Program-made: the position numbers and the translations under genes
Notes under the pieces: model-generated
What the model was told of the DNA's origin: nothing
Database searches by the model: none
The model's input: the letters and a program-made list of their open reading frames with translations, nothing else
From: Deltaproteobacteria bacterium
GTDB taxonomy: Bacteria > Myxococcota_A > Polyangia > Haliangiales > SHYZ01
Direction of reading: 5' to 3'
NCBI GenBank assembly: GCA_016210055.1
Contig: JACQUZ010000012.1
Coordinates: 1 to 40,620, forward strand
Length of the DNA: 40,620 nucleotides
In this document: piece after piece, positions 1-8,699 of the stretch
Position numbering within the stretch: position 1 is the stretch's first letter
Layout of the letters: every line of letters starts with the position of its first letter

Positions 1-720
1 CCCTCTCCCCCCCTCACCCCCGTCGCCACCATCCCCGCCCTTTCCTCGAGTAACGGCGCATTCCGTGACGGTCACCGTCGAGTCGATGGCAAAGACAGCG
101 AAACTCCCACCTCCACCATGCCCTCGCCCTCCCCCTGAGAGTGCAGCACATCCCCCGGATCCACCGCCGCCACCTCCAGCGCCGTACGAATCGGGGTTGG
201 TCTTGTCGCATCCGCCGCTTCCGCCGCCACCGCCGCCACCGCCACCGTTGTCCCCGACACCACCCAGGTCTCCAGGGTACGCGTACCAATACCCCTTGCT
301 CAGAAAACCTCCGGCTTTTCCCCCATTGCCTCCAACGCCATTCGAAACGCGCCCGCTAATCCCCGATCCCGGATTGCCGCACGTGCTACCGCCACTTCCT
401 CCCTCTCCTCCACGCCCAGGCCCGTTTTCGATGAGCTGGGCCGCGTTCCCCCCCCATTGCCCAGAGGATGCATCGCAATTGCCGAACAAGCAGCCGACGC
501 TGCAGCTCGTATCCATGCGACCACCGTCACCCCCCCTCCCAGGTCGAGAGTCCGTGCCGGTCGAACACCACGGGTTCCACCCGCCGGCTCCGCCCTCGCC
601 ATGTCCGCTGTCGTCACACGCCTGCGAGTAGGAATCGGCGTTTCCCCCTTTCTTGCCCCCCATCTCGGGGGTTGCTTCGGGCACGGGTGCATCCATTCCC
701 CTCTCGCCACCAGAACCCTC
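1..720 (-). repeat. GGN-rich low-complexity tract encoding poly-Gly region
   Basis: On the minus strand this stretch is dominated by GGN codons, giving runs such as GGGGGGGGGGSGG and GGDGGDGGEGG in the C-terminal part of the truncated lipoprotein. The plus strand shows the mirror image as runs of CCN/CCGCCACC. It resembles PGRS-like Gly tracts of surface proteins. Length variation between strains is plausible but cannot be seen here. Confidence 0.7.
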
Positions 721-1986
721 GGCGCCATTTCCGGCAATCATGGTGACCCGTTCCAAGCGCACGCTCGCGCGGCTGGCGTGAACGACGTAAGACCCGCGAC
801 CGCTCGTTCCCATCGCCCCCGTCGCGTTCGGCCCGACCAACACCAGGTCGGCGATTCGCGTGAGCTCGGCCACGTCATGGGCGCGCACGGTCATGTATTC
901 CCCATCCATGGAATCGAGTCCACCCAACACCTGGACCCGGTGCGAGGGATCAGAATGGGCACCGCGCTGCCAGTTCCCGTCATAGCCGCCGAAAACATGA
1001 ATGCCGTTCCGCAATACAACCACCTCCTGGTAATCCTCGGCTTGCACGTACACGTGCTTTCGACCGAGCTGGGTCGCCCGGTCGTTCCCCGTTCCGATCG
1101 TGGCGCAGGGGCTGTCAAATGTGGCCCCACACGACGGAAGGTCGAAGCCGTTGCTCTTGGACACGAATACCCCTACCGTGACGTCGCCGTCGATGCCGTC
1201 GCAGTTGTCGTCGGTGAATGCAGCGTCGGGTTCATCCACGGGAGACAGGGGTTGGCAGGCGCTCCACCCTGCCTGCCCCAGGCAGGTCCGCATCCCCGGA
1301 CACGTGGTCGCGAGGGGCGTCGTGATGGTGCATGGTTTCCTTTCGTCCACAAGCGAGGCATTGCAATCGCAGGCGCCGCTCTGTGGAATGCACTGCCTGT
1401 ATCCGCGTCCATTAAAGGTCATGTCCTGACAGGAATATCCGTCGGGACAGCCAATGACCGAGCAGTCCCTCCCGCAGAAGCTTCCCCCGGTCGGGAAGGA
1501 GATGCACAGGTCCGCCGAGGCGAGCGAGCATTCCGTCGGCGCCGTGCAGGGTGTGCAGAGCTGCGTGCTCTTCGGTACACAGACGTCGGCGAGCTCACCC
1601 GGCTCCATGGCACCAAGTGCCTTGTAGCAACCGAACCCCTCCGGGCAATCGCGGGCAATACATTCCATCGTGCACATGCCCGACGTTCCCACCAGGACAC
1701 ATATCTTGGACTTGCACTCCTTCTTGTCGTCACAAGGCTCGCCGAACTCGCGCAGTGGCCGGGCGTCGTGGCCCGCGGCGTCTGCGAACGGCCGTGCATC
1801 GGCATGTGCGTCTACCGACGCATCGGGGGATCTCGTCGTGGGATCGACCGTGCAGCGGGCGTCTCCAACGCAACTGCACCGCTCGTCCTGCGGATCACAA
1901 TCACCAGGCGCTGTCGAAGTCGCGCAGGAACCGAGACCGAACAACACCCCCAAGGCCCCAAGAAGCGTCCGCACGGGAAGGAGCAT
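1..1986 (-). CDS. Gly-rich, Cys-rich lipoprotein (3' end outside window)
   Basis: An open frame of 662 codons runs from an ATG at 1986 off the left edge without a stop. The N-terminus is a short hydrophobic signal ending in a canonical LGSC lipobox (Cys about residue 21), so the product should be a lipoprotein. A Pro/Asp/Ala-rich linker (about residues 45-75) follows. Next come Cys-rich blocks (about 80-280) of the CxxxxDCPxGxxC kind common in myxobacterial surface proteins, then a segment (about 290-420) resembling DUF1565/parallel beta-helix proteins (LGRKHVYVQAEDYQEVV, HVFGGYDGNW). From about residue 422 to the edge it is almost pure Gly-rich sequence with scattered Asp, Ser and Cys. No enzymatic motif is visible. 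The long plus-strand frame opposite is an antisense shadow. Function unknown; surface structural or adhesive protein is a guess. Confidence 0.8.
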   Translation of the reverse strand, partial: MLLPVRTLLGALGVLFGLGSCATSTAPGDCDPQDERCSCVGDARCTVDPTTRSPDASVDAHADARPFADAAGHDARPLREFGEPCDDKKECKSKICVLVGTSGMCTMECIARDCPEGFGCYKALGAMEPGELADVCVPKSTQLCTPCTAPTECSLASADLCISFPTGGSFCGRDCSVIGCPDGYSCQDMTFNGRGYRQCIPQSGACDCNASLVDERKPCTITTPLATTCPGMRTCLGQAGWSACQPLSPVDEPDAAFTDDNCDGIDGDVTVGVFVSKSNGFDLPSCGATFDSPCATIGTGNDRATQLGRKHVYVQAEDYQEVVVLRNGIHVFGGYDGNWQRGAHSDPSHRVQVLGGLDSMDGEYMTVRAHDVAELTRIADLVLVGPNATGAMGTSGRGSYVVHASRASVRLERVTMIAGNGAEGSGGERGMDAPVPEATPEMGGKKGGNADSYSQACDDSGHGEGGAGGWNPWCSTGTDSRPGRGGDGGRMDTSCSVGCLFGNCDASSGQWGGNAAQLIENGPGRGGEGGSGGSTCGNPGSGISGRVSNGVGGNGGKAGGFLSKGYWYAYPGDLGGVGDNGGGGGGGGGSGGCDKTNPDSYGAGGGGGGSGGCAALSGGGRGHGGGGSFAVFAIDSTVTVTECAVTRGKGGDGGDGGEGGRG

Positions 1987-2060
1987 ACAACGCTTTTCCG
2001 CGCAATATGGCCACTCCTTGGGGATCAGGCCCTAACTTCACATTTCCGGAGAAGGAAGAC

Positions 2061-3161
2061 TTAATCGCCGTACGCGTAGAAGGTCGACGACACCCGCCAG
2101 CTCCCCCCTGGTGCGATGGTGTTGATTGAAAAGCTAAACTTGTGCTCGCCTGGCGTGCGAAGGGCCTCGGGGTCCCAAGAATATGGAGGTGTTTCACTTC
2201 CGGGACACCAGTTGGCGCGCGGCGCTCGAACGCTTTCGATTAGACCGCAGGGGTTCTCGAGGCAGTAGTCCCTCCCCCTGTACTGGGCAATCGTGCAGAG
2301 CTTGTCGCAATCCAACCGCACCGGCTTGAACTCGTCGATCGTTACCCCGTCCACGATGACTCGGTGGGTGCGCTCGCAAAACTCCTCCGCGGGACCAATG
2401 CAGGCGTCGCGAGTCCCCTCGCCACCGCCGTGGCCGGTCACGCGGTACTCAAGCCGAGTCGACTTCGTGCCGGCCGGTACCTGGACCTTCACCTCCGGGA
2501 AAGCGGCGCCCGCTCCGAGTGAGCCGTTGACCAAAGGTACGGCCGCAAGCACGTTTCGGGGCGGAGTGCCGGGTACTACGTCGATCTCCACGTTCACGTT
2601 CCACCCGCCGGCGGATCCAGTCACCTTGCCGGCTCCATCGGACCACGTGGCGATGAACACGGTAAGCACGTGCGCGCCCGGCTTGGCGTTGGCTATATCT
2701 GTAATGTCGGCCTCGAGGTGTATCGGGCCTCCAAATGGGGTAATGGCGCGGACAAGCTCAAAGGCGGGTGGGTTCCCCTCCTTTTCAGGCTCGTCGAGGA
2801 GGAACTCGTAATTCCGGTCGAACGCATCACAGTCGGCCGGCCAGTTTTGTGAGGGAGGAGGTGGATTGGCCTGCCAGGTCTCGAACGGATAGCAAGTCGT
2901 CGAGAGATCGGCCTTGAGCGTGACCTTGGCGAATGGGCCTTGCTTGAATTCAATAGGAGCACGGACACGCTGGAAGTTCTCTGTCCCCCCAACGCTCGTA
3001 ATGCGCGCCTTGTCCAAGGCCTTTATCGTGTAGGGCTGCCTGATCATCGCGTCAGGTGGCGTTGCATCGGCACCGTGGTTCTCGGCTGTTTTCCCCGACT
3101 CGCCGCACCCCCACGCGGTCCAAGAAAGCACTGCGATGAACAGTCCACGCGCTCTGGTCAT
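2061..3161 (-). CDS. Peptide-N-glycosidase F-like lipoprotein
   Basis: This 366-residue protein starts at ATG 3161, chosen because a G-rich ribosome-binding site (AGGGGG) lies just upstream and a signal peptide ending AWGC follows. The C-terminal half (about 190-366) carries the pattern of PNGase F C-terminal domains: RVTGHGGG, an AEEFCERTH segment, VDGV, a downstream DC, NPCG, and the hallmark NWCPGS, ending in an acidic/aromatic beta sheet. PNGase F-type enzymes are secreted amidases that release N-glycans from asparagine. The N-terminal half is a less conserved beta domain with its own Cys. Eukaryotic-type N-glycans are a likely but unproven substrate; some PNGase F-like proteins in bacteria may be inactive. 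The gene faces away from the kinase at 3361. Confidence 0.75.
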   Translation of the reverse strand: MTRARGLFIAVLSWTAWGCGESGKTAENHGADATPPDAMIRQPYTIKALDKARITSVGGTENFQRVRAPIEFKQGPFAKVTLKADLSTTCYPFETWQANPPPPSQNWPADCDAFDRNYEFLLDEPEKEGNPPAFELVRAITPFGGPIHLEADITDIANAKPGAHVLTVFIATWSDGAGKVTGSAGGWNVNVEIDVVPGTPPRNVLAAVPLVNGSLGAGAAFPEVKVQVPAGTKSTRLEYRVTGHGGGEGTRDACIGPAEEFCERTHRVIVDGVTIDEFKPVRLDCDKLCTIAQYRGRDYCLENPCGLIESVRAPRANWCPGSETPPYSWDPEALRTPGEHKFSFSINTIAPGGSWRVSSTFYAYGD

Positions 3162-3360
3162 GGCACCCCCTCGTTCGGCGGGTATCCAATCACGCTTTTT
3201 CCATCGTGGGAAGGATCGCCTCCACGCGCGCTCCTCGATCTGGCTCGAGATGGACTGTTCAGCGAGCGATTTGTTGCATGCCTTGCGAAAAATTCCACGA
3301 GCTTTCGTGCAGTTGTAAACCAATGTCCCCTGGCATGCCCGGTGCTTTGACCTCCGTGTG
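3162..3360. promoter_or_regulatory. Divergent intergenic region
   Basis: These 199 bases separate the divergent PNGase F-like lipoprotein and the kinase/winged-helix gene, so both promoters should lie here. I see no convincing -35/-10 pair or inverted repeat. The kinase start has no obvious Shine-Dalgarno sequence. Confidence 0.35.
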
Positions 3361-4518
3361 ATGTACCGCTCCAGCCAGTCCCCGGTATTTGTTCCCCAAC
3401 CCGAGAAGGGAGCCACCGCGGAGGAGCAGGATCCCCCGCGGGGCCTCCATCTTGGCCAAGGTCGATACCGAATCGATCGTGCCATTGGCTCAGGCTCCAC
3501 GAGCACAGTCTTCCTTGGGTGGGACTGCCTGCTTGAAATGCCAGTGGCTATCAAGCGCCTGCATCAGAGACACGCGGCAAGGCTCCGCAACCACTTGGTC
3601 CGCGAGGTGCGCGTCTTGAGAGAGGCTGCCCACCCCAGCCTCGTGCGGGGCTATGAGTACTTTGAAGAGGGCGGGTTGCCGTGCGCCGTCATGGAGTACC
3701 TTGCCGGGCCTACCCTCGGCGTGGCCCTCAGCGAATCGAGCTGCGACCGGATCGTGCTCGCCCACAAGCTCGCACAGGTGGCATGGGCCCTAGGGGCGCT
3801 CCATGACCTGGGGTTCGTCCACCAGGATGTACAGCCAACGAACGTTATCCTGCATGAGACCCGAGGAGCTGTCTTGGCGGACTTCGGATCCGTGACCAAA
3901 CCACGGCGCGGATCAACGAAGGCCGCGCTTGAGTTGGTCGAATCCACCCGGTACGTCGCGCCAGAGCAACTCGATCGCCGTGGAGCGGTACCTTCGAGCG
4001 ATATTTACTCACTGGGATTGGTGGTCCTCGAAACCTTGGCCGACACGCAGGTTCCAGATAAGCTACGGTCGCTCCTCCTGGAATGCTTGGAAACGTCTCC
4101 GAGCGCCCGCCCATCCGCTCGCAGGCTCGCGCAGGTGCTGCAGGACGAGCTTGAGCCGGGCGTGGAGGCCAAGCCCACCGATGCGTTCGGTCCACCGACG
4201 CTGCTCATTACCCCAGACGGCAGCTCATTTTGCCTCCCGCATGGGGAGTGGGTGTGCCTCGAGCGTCGGAAGCCATTGCAACGCCTCCTCCGGGCGCTGG
4301 CGCGCCACCGCTGCGATCGACCTGGTTCGGCCATCTCGCCAAGCCATCTCATCGAAGTAGGCTGGCCTGGAGAGCTGCTCTTGCCAAAGGCTGCAGTCAA
4401 CCGGATGTACGTCGCAATTTCGACCTTGCGGAGCCTGGGCCTAGGTGACCTTCTCGAACGACACGGTTCGGGTTACCGCCTGTCGCCCAGGATACCGGTG
4501 CGAGTCGAGCCGCGATAA
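3361..4518 (+). CDS. Ser/Thr protein kinase fused to C-terminal winged-helix DNA-binding domain
   Basis: The 385-residue product has a Hanks-type kinase domain at about 35-260. Visible features are the Gly loop IGSGSTSTV (42-50), VAIK Lys65, an alphaC Glu near 82, the catalytic loop HQDVQPTN (154-161), DFG (174-176) and APEQ (200-203). The loop has Gln where HRD has Arg and Gln158 in place of the usual Lys of DxKPxN, so activity may be altered. The domain looks short after the APE region. Residues about 290-380 (ERRKPLQRLLRALARHR, GWPGE, NRMYVAISTLRSLGL, HGSGYRL) resemble an OmpR/Trans_reg_C winged helix. No transmembrane helix is seen, so it is probably cytoplasmic and may bind DNA directly. 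ATG 3361 is preceded by an in-frame GTG at 3358, so the start may be one codon earlier. Confidence 0.85.
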   Translation: MYRSSQSPVFVPQPEKGATAEEQDPPRGLHLGQGRYRIDRAIGSGSTSTVFLGWDCLLEMPVAIKRLHQRHAARLRNHLVREVRVLREAAHPSLVRGYEYFEEGGLPCAVMEYLAGPTLGVALSESSCDRIVLAHKLAQVAWALGALHDLGFVHQDVQPTNVILHETRGAVLADFGSVTKPRRGSTKAALELVESTRYVAPEQLDRRGAVPSSDIYSLGLVVLETLADTQVPDKLRSLLLECLETSPSARPSARRLAQVLQDELEPGVEAKPTDAFGPPTLLITPDGSSFCLPHGEWVCLERRKPLQRLLRALARHRCDRPGSAISPSHLIEVGWPGELLLPKAAVNRMYVAISTLRSLGLGDLLERHGSGYRLSPRIPVRVEPR

Positions 4519-4537
4519 TCCTGCGACTTGCACCTAC

Positions 4538-4560
4538 AAGAGGCTGGCTCCTCTTTCCCC
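4538..4560 (+). terminator. Weak hairpin after kinase/winged-helix gene
   Basis: AAGAGG (4538-4543) and CCTCTT (4550-4555) form a 6 bp stem with a 6-base loop, followed by a short T/C-rich run. It lies in the 68 bp gap after the stop at 4518. The stem is weak, so read-through into the next two genes is possible. Confidence 0.3.
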
Positions 4561-4586
4561 CTCATCCCTGCTACCATCATGTTGGC

Positions 4587-5606
4587 ATGCGAGCGACTGC
4601 ATTCCTGGTCGTGTTCCTCATGCCCACCCTCGTGGCGTGGGCACAGGCAGAGGATCAACCAGTTTCCGGCGAAGTGAGGACTTCAGAAGCGCTTGTGAAG
4701 GAAGCACAGTCCTTGGCCAAGCGCGGCGATCTCCAGGCGGCGATCGCTCGCTTCAAGGAAGCGTCGCGGGTTCGGCCCAGCGCAGAGACGTTTTGTTACA
4801 TCAGCCTGGCTTATCGACGCCTTGAGCGCTGGCCGCAGGCACAGCTCTTCTTGGAGCGGAGCCGGAAGGAAGTCGGCTCCTTTCCAGCGTGGTGTGGCCG
4901 GGACCTTGCCGTGGAGATTGAAGAAGCGCTGAAGGAGCATTCCCCGGTGGACATTCACTCAGATCCGGCCGGTGCGACCGTCCGGGTGGGGTTGCTGGCG
5001 CCGGACGAGACGTTCCCAACCCCTGGACGGCTATGGCTGCCTCGAGGTTCCCATGAGATAGCGCTGAGCCATCCCGATCGACCGACCAAAGCCGTGCAGA
5101 TCACGGTGGATCCACCTCGCCCCCTTGCGATGAACGTGGTGCTCGAGCCCAACGTCAACGTCTTGCAGGAGGAGCCGTCCAAGAAAAAACCCGCCGAATC
5201 GCCCGGCACGTCAACGAAGGAAAAGGGAACAGCATTGGTTGAGCCAACGCTTGCAAAGAGGTCTCCTGTGGATCAGGCGTCAGCAAAGCGAAGCGCCTGG
5301 CCATGGGTGGCAGTCTCGAGCGGAGCGCTCGCTCTCGGGGGAGGTGTATACTATTACTTGCGCGCAAGGGACACGAGCGAACGGGCTAGCATGCTACCTC
5401 CGGGTGATACCTTCGACTCCTTGGTGGCGACCTTCGAAAGGCAGCGCATTCTCGCGTACTCCCTTTCGGCCGCCGGAATCGCAACCATGGGACTCGGTGC
5501 GTACCTCCTGTTGCGTCCAAGTGAGCCACGAGCGGATGGACCCCCTGTCGCCAGGCTAGAAATTGGCCCGCGAACCGGCATGCTTATTTTTTCGATGCGG
5601 TTTTGA
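4587..5606 (+). CDS. TPR/PEGA-domain membrane protein
   Basis: This 339-residue protein begins with a cleavable-looking signal peptide (about 1-21, ending WAQA). A TPR-like helical region (about 28-110) contains AKRGDLQAAIARFKEA and YRRLERWPQAQLFLE. A PEGA-like beta domain (about 112-190) follows, with DIHSDPAGATVRVG and WLPRGSHEIALS. A Lys/Pro/Thr-rich linker and two hydrophobic segments come next: WVAVSSGALALGGGVYYY and ILAYSLSAAGIATMGLGAYLL. This architecture is common in myxobacterial proteins next to Ser/Thr kinases. Its TGA stop (5604-5606) abuts the ATG of the following kinase (5607), so the two are almost certainly translationally coupled. It may present an extracytoplasmic sensing domain for that kinase; the biochemical function is unknown. 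Confidence 0.85.
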   Translation: MRATAFLVVFLMPTLVAWAQAEDQPVSGEVRTSEALVKEAQSLAKRGDLQAAIARFKEASRVRPSAETFCYISLAYRRLERWPQAQLFLERSRKEVGSFPAWCGRDLAVEIEEALKEHSPVDIHSDPAGATVRVGLLAPDETFPTPGRLWLPRGSHEIALSHPDRPTKAVQITVDPPRPLAMNVVLEPNVNVLQEEPSKKKPAESPGTSTKEKGTALVEPTLAKRSPVDQASAKRSAWPWVAVSSGALALGGGVYYYLRARDTSERASMLPPGDTFDSLVATFERQRILAYSLSAAGIATMGLGAYLLLRPSEPRADGPPVARLEIGPRTGMLIFSMRF

Positions 5607-7184
5607 ATGTCGAGCCCGGAGCCGCGTACGCCACAGTCGCCAAGCAGTGCCCTCGAGGCATATTGCCCCAGTTGCGACCGTTCTTTTGATGGCGAGGCCG
5701 TCTCGTGTCCCAACGACGGAGCCCGCCTGGTCAAGCTGGGCGCGAAGAAGGACAACTTCGTCGGTCGAGACATAGACGGCCGCTACCGCGTTCTCGAGAA
5801 GATAGGGAGCGGTGGCATGGGAACGGTGTACTTGGGGTGGCAGCATTCGGTCGCACGAGAAGTCGCAATCAAGGTCATCGATCCGCGGCTGGCCCAGCAT
5901 CCCGATTCGACGAAGCGCTTTCTTAGAGAGGCCAGGCTGGCCAGTCGTCTTTCGCATCCTACCGTGGTCACGGTCTTCGATTTTGGCCAGTCTGAAGACG
6001 GCGTCCTCTACTTGGTTCTCGAGCGGATAAAGGGCCGCACGCTCGCGAGCAAGATCCGGGAGGGCGCCCTATCTCTCCAAAGCACCCTCCGCATCGGCAT
6101 GCAGCTATGCGAGGCGCTCGATGCCGCCCACCGCCTGAACATCGTGCACCGGGATCTCAAGCCAGCCAATATCATGCTCCTCGACGATCCAGTGCAGCGT
6201 GACGCGATCAAGGTCCTAGATTTCGGCCTGGCGAAATCGCTGAGCACCAGCGAGGGGGATTCGACGGTCACGAGAAGCGGGGTCATCTTGGGCACGCCCA
6301 GGTACATGCCCCCCGAGGCCGTAATCAAGGGCACGACCGATGCGCGCAGCGATCTCTATTCCCTCGGCGTGGTGCTCCTGGAGCTGGTCACGGGGAAGCC
6401 CGCCGTGTCTGCGGATAGCCTGAGCGAAATCATCGCGCTGCACACCCTGGGCTCGCCACTGATTCCGGACGAGGTGCCCGCCGACCTTCGCCCCGTGCTC
6501 AAGCGCCTGATGGAGCGTACCCCAGAGGACCGATACCAGAGCGCGAGGGAAGTCCACGAAGCGCTGGCCACGATCTCCCAGACGGCACTTGTCGCACAGC
6601 TCGCGCCGGAAAAAGCGCAACGTCGGGTTTCGGGACGCATGGAGTCCCCCACGACCCGCGCCTTGTCACGTCGCGCAAGCACAACGCTGAGCAGGGGAAA
6701 ACGCGCAGCCGTGGTCGCGGCCCTGGTCGCGGTGTCGCTGGGAGCCACTGGGGTTTTCGTGCTCACCAAGAACTCAGGCCGGCAGAATCGACCTCTTGCG
6801 GGCGCTCCTCAGCCGGTGACGATGTCGACGAGCCCCGACCTCACCGGCAAGGGCAATCCAAGTGGAAGCACCGAGGAGCCGGAGAGGGCGCGTCCCTTGC
6901 CGGCGCCCGAATCCATCGACAAGCCGATTGCGGCGCAAGTCGAGCTGGAATTCCGCTCGACCCCCGAGACGGAGGTAGCCATCGATGGAAAAGAAATTGG
7001 TAAAACGCCCATCAGGCAATCCTTCTCCTCGGGAAGCACCCCACTGCACGTGACCTTCTCTAGGAAGGGGTATGACCCCAAGCGATTGAACGTCATCCCC
7101 AACCGATCGCACCTGATTGAGGTCACCCTAAAACGGACAAAGCGAGCGGATACAAAGGGAACGAGTGAGCCGTATCCGTTTTGA
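5607..7184 (+). CDS. Transmembrane Ser/Thr protein kinase with N-terminal zinc ribbon and C-terminal PEGA domain
   Basis: The 525-residue kinase starts with a zinc-ribbon-like motif, CPSC (20-23) and CPND (34-37), typical of myxobacterial kinases. The kinase domain spans about 60-325 and has all key residues: Gly loop IGSGGMGTVY (66-75), VAIK Lys89, HRDLKPAN (181-188), DFG (205-207), and GTPRYMPPE, with Pro replacing Ala of APE. A single transmembrane helix lies at about 367-386. After a Pro/Ser/Glu-rich linker, a PEGA domain (about 440-510) contains EVAIDGKEIGKTPI and HVTFSRKGYDPKRL. The layout is a cytoplasmic catalytic domain with an extracytoplasmic PEGA sensor. Its start abuts the stop of the upstream TPR/PEGA gene. 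It should be an active receptor-type kinase; the substrate is unknown. Confidence 0.93.
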   Translation: MSSPEPRTPQSPSSALEAYCPSCDRSFDGEAVSCPNDGARLVKLGAKKDNFVGRDIDGRYRVLEKIGSGGMGTVYLGWQHSVAREVAIKVIDPRLAQHPDSTKRFLREARLASRLSHPTVVTVFDFGQSEDGVLYLVLERIKGRTLASKIREGALSLQSTLRIGMQLCEALDAAHRLNIVHRDLKPANIMLLDDPVQRDAIKVLDFGLAKSLSTSEGDSTVTRSGVILGTPRYMPPEAVIKGTTDARSDLYSLGVVLLELVTGKPAVSADSLSEIIALHTLGSPLIPDEVPADLRPVLKRLMERTPEDRYQSAREVHEALATISQTALVAQLAPEKAQRRVSGRMESPTTRALSRRASTTLSRGKRAAVVAALVAVSLGATGVFVLTKNSGRQNRPLAGAPQPVTMSTSPDLTGKGNPSGSTEEPERARPLPAPESIDKPIAAQVELEFRSTPETEVAIDGKEIGKTPIRQSFSSGSTPLHVTFSRKGYDPKRLNVIPNRSHLIEVTLKRTKRADTKGTSEPYPF

Positions 7185-7206
7185 GAGCTGGTGCTCTTGC
7201 CAGCTC
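7185..7206. terminator. Inverted repeat between converging genes (bidirectional terminator candidate)
   Basis: GAGCTGG (7185-7191) and CCAGCTC (7200-7206) form a perfect 7 bp stem with an 8-base loop. It sits exactly between the stop of the kinase (7184) and the stop of the converging FG-GAP gene (7217). There is no T-tract, so it may only stop transcription in part or protect 3' ends. Confidence 0.5.
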
Positions 7207-7216
7207 CGTGGGCTGT

Positions 7217-8620
7217 CTAGAACGTACACTCAGTAATGCTGTCGGGAAGCACCGGCGCGAGGCATAGAGAGCGCCCACTCCGATCCAGGATGACGATTTC
7301 GCTCTTGCCATCTCCATTGAAATCGCCCCTCACCATCGCGCCAAAGCGGAAGTCCGTTGGGAGCACGTAGAGAAGTCGACTGTTGTTCGACGCGAGAGCT
7401 CGAGTTATCCCTGCGTCGCTGGCCTGTTCTTTCACGTACGCGTTCTGAATCAACTGGACCTGCCACTCGTCGGGCAGATCGTCCCGGGGGTTTTGGATGA
7501 CCACGATCTCCGCGCGGTCGTTGGCATCGAAGTTGTCGACGACCAAGCCGCCTATCCGCCCCGTCTGCCAACCGACCGTGTCCTGGTCATATGATATTCC
7601 CGCGGTGGAGTCGGGGGTCGGCCCCGCGACTACGGCACCCACGTAGGTCCCGGCGGCGCCTACGACATCGGGTGTGCCGTTCTTGTCGAGATCGTGGAAG
7701 GCCGTGAAGTATGGCCCCACGGTCGGCCAGGCATCATTTCGCACGACTCGAGAAAATCCCCAGGGATTCCCGGAACCATCGTTGATGAACCAGGAGGCAC
7801 CACGGTAATCGGTGACCAAGATGTCGTCCTTCCGCCTCTCGCCGGACGAGATGCCGATGGCCCCTGTCGCTCGTTGAAACCACCCATCGTCGGTTGTACC
7901 AAAGAGCCTAAAGAAGGCCGAATCCCCAAGCGCCAGGCTGGACCAGCCTGCCGTCATGATGACCTGCACCCACGACCCGTCTCCGACAACCACGTCACGG
8001 ATATCGTTTCCGTCGAAGTGGCCCGAGGCAATAACGCAATACCCGTTCTGCCCTGGATCTACCTTTCGGGTGGTCTCCAAGGTGTACGGCGGGTCAAAAG
8101 TGACCGGACTCGTGCCGTTGAAGCCAAGAACAAAAGATCTCTCCTCGGACGCGGCGTCGCTGGGCTCCAGCCTCGGCCCGAAGACCAGCACGTCCAACGC
8201 ATCGCTGCCGCCGAACTGGGCCACATGCAGGCCGCAAGGTACGGTGGCGCCGGTTTTCACGTACGCGTCGTAGTACTTGCCCACGCCGTCCTGTCGGCCC
8301 AGCATCACGAAGAAACCCTGGGTCGTGGGATCGCCATTCGAATTGGCAACCAGGAGGTCCACCTTGCCATCCTGGTTCAGGTCCGCGACCACTGCCGCTC
8401 GAATGTTCATGGTCAACCCCGGCGGTGGGAACAGCAAGGGTTGGCGAGCGTCAACGTCGGCTCGCGCGTCCTCCGCCGCGTCGACTGTCCCGTCGACGCT
8501 CCCTCCGTCATTGACAAGCGCAGCATCGCCCTTGGTACGCGGCACGGGCGTGGTCAAGCAAGACGCCGAAAGACTTGAGAGCACGCTCGCCCAGGTAATT
8601 ACCCTTCGCGCCAAAGCCAT
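7217..8620 (-). CDS. FG-GAP/VCBS-repeat lipoprotein
   Basis: This 467-residue protein starts at ATG 8620, with a GGGGG ribosome-binding site just upstream. The start places a hydrophobic signal ending SASC at the N-terminus (Cys about 21), an atypical lipobox. A short Asp/Ala-rich linker follows. Repeats of the FG-GAP/VCBS type then fill most of the protein: ADLNQDGKVDLLVANSNGD, DLDKNGTPDVVGA, NFDANDRAEIVVI and GDFNGDGKSEIVILD. These Asp-rich DxNxDGxxD loops usually bind Ca2+ and build a beta-propeller. No catalytic domain is visible. Such proteins act in adhesion or as surface scaffolds in many bacteria; the specific role here is unknown. The ORF could extend upstream to 8785, but the signal peptide argues against that. 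Confidence 0.85.
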   Translation of the reverse strand: MALARRVITWASVLSSLSASCLTTPVPRTKGDAALVNDGGSVDGTVDAAEDARADVDARQPLLFPPPGLTMNIRAAVVADLNQDGKVDLLVANSNGDPTTQGFFVMLGRQDGVGKYYDAYVKTGATVPCGLHVAQFGGSDALDVLVFGPRLEPSDAASEERSFVLGFNGTSPVTFDPPYTLETTRKVDPGQNGYCVIASGHFDGNDIRDVVVGDGSWVQVIMTAGWSSLALGDSAFFRLFGTTDDGWFQRATGAIGISSGERRKDDILVTDYRGASWFINDGSGNPWGFSRVVRNDAWPTVGPYFTAFHDLDKNGTPDVVGAAGTYVGAVVAGPTPDSTAGISYDQDTVGWQTGRIGGLVVDNFDANDRAEIVVIQNPRDDLPDEWQVQLIQNAYVKEQASDAGITRALASNNSRLLYVLPTDFRFGAMVRGDFNGDGKSEIVILDRSGRSLCLAPVLPDSITECTF

Positions 8621-8699
8621 CCCCCAATGAATTAGAATACACCAGCTTCGCCTCGACAGGGCCTGCCTGCCAGGCCCATCGCTTGCATCGTCCCGGAAC

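Noticed and set aside
65..631. Plus-strand proline-rich ORF
   Set aside because: Its poly-Pro is the mirror image of GGN glycine codons on the minus strand.
457..2064. Long plus-strand ORF (535 codons)
   Set aside because: It is antisense to the Gly-/Cys-rich lipoprotein frame, which has a lipobox, Cys motifs and Gly runs; the plus-strand translation is compositionally biased without any domain.
7694..8578. Plus-strand ORF opposite the FG-GAP gene
   Set aside because: The minus-strand frame has clear FG-GAP repeats and a signal peptide; this one has no recognisable features.
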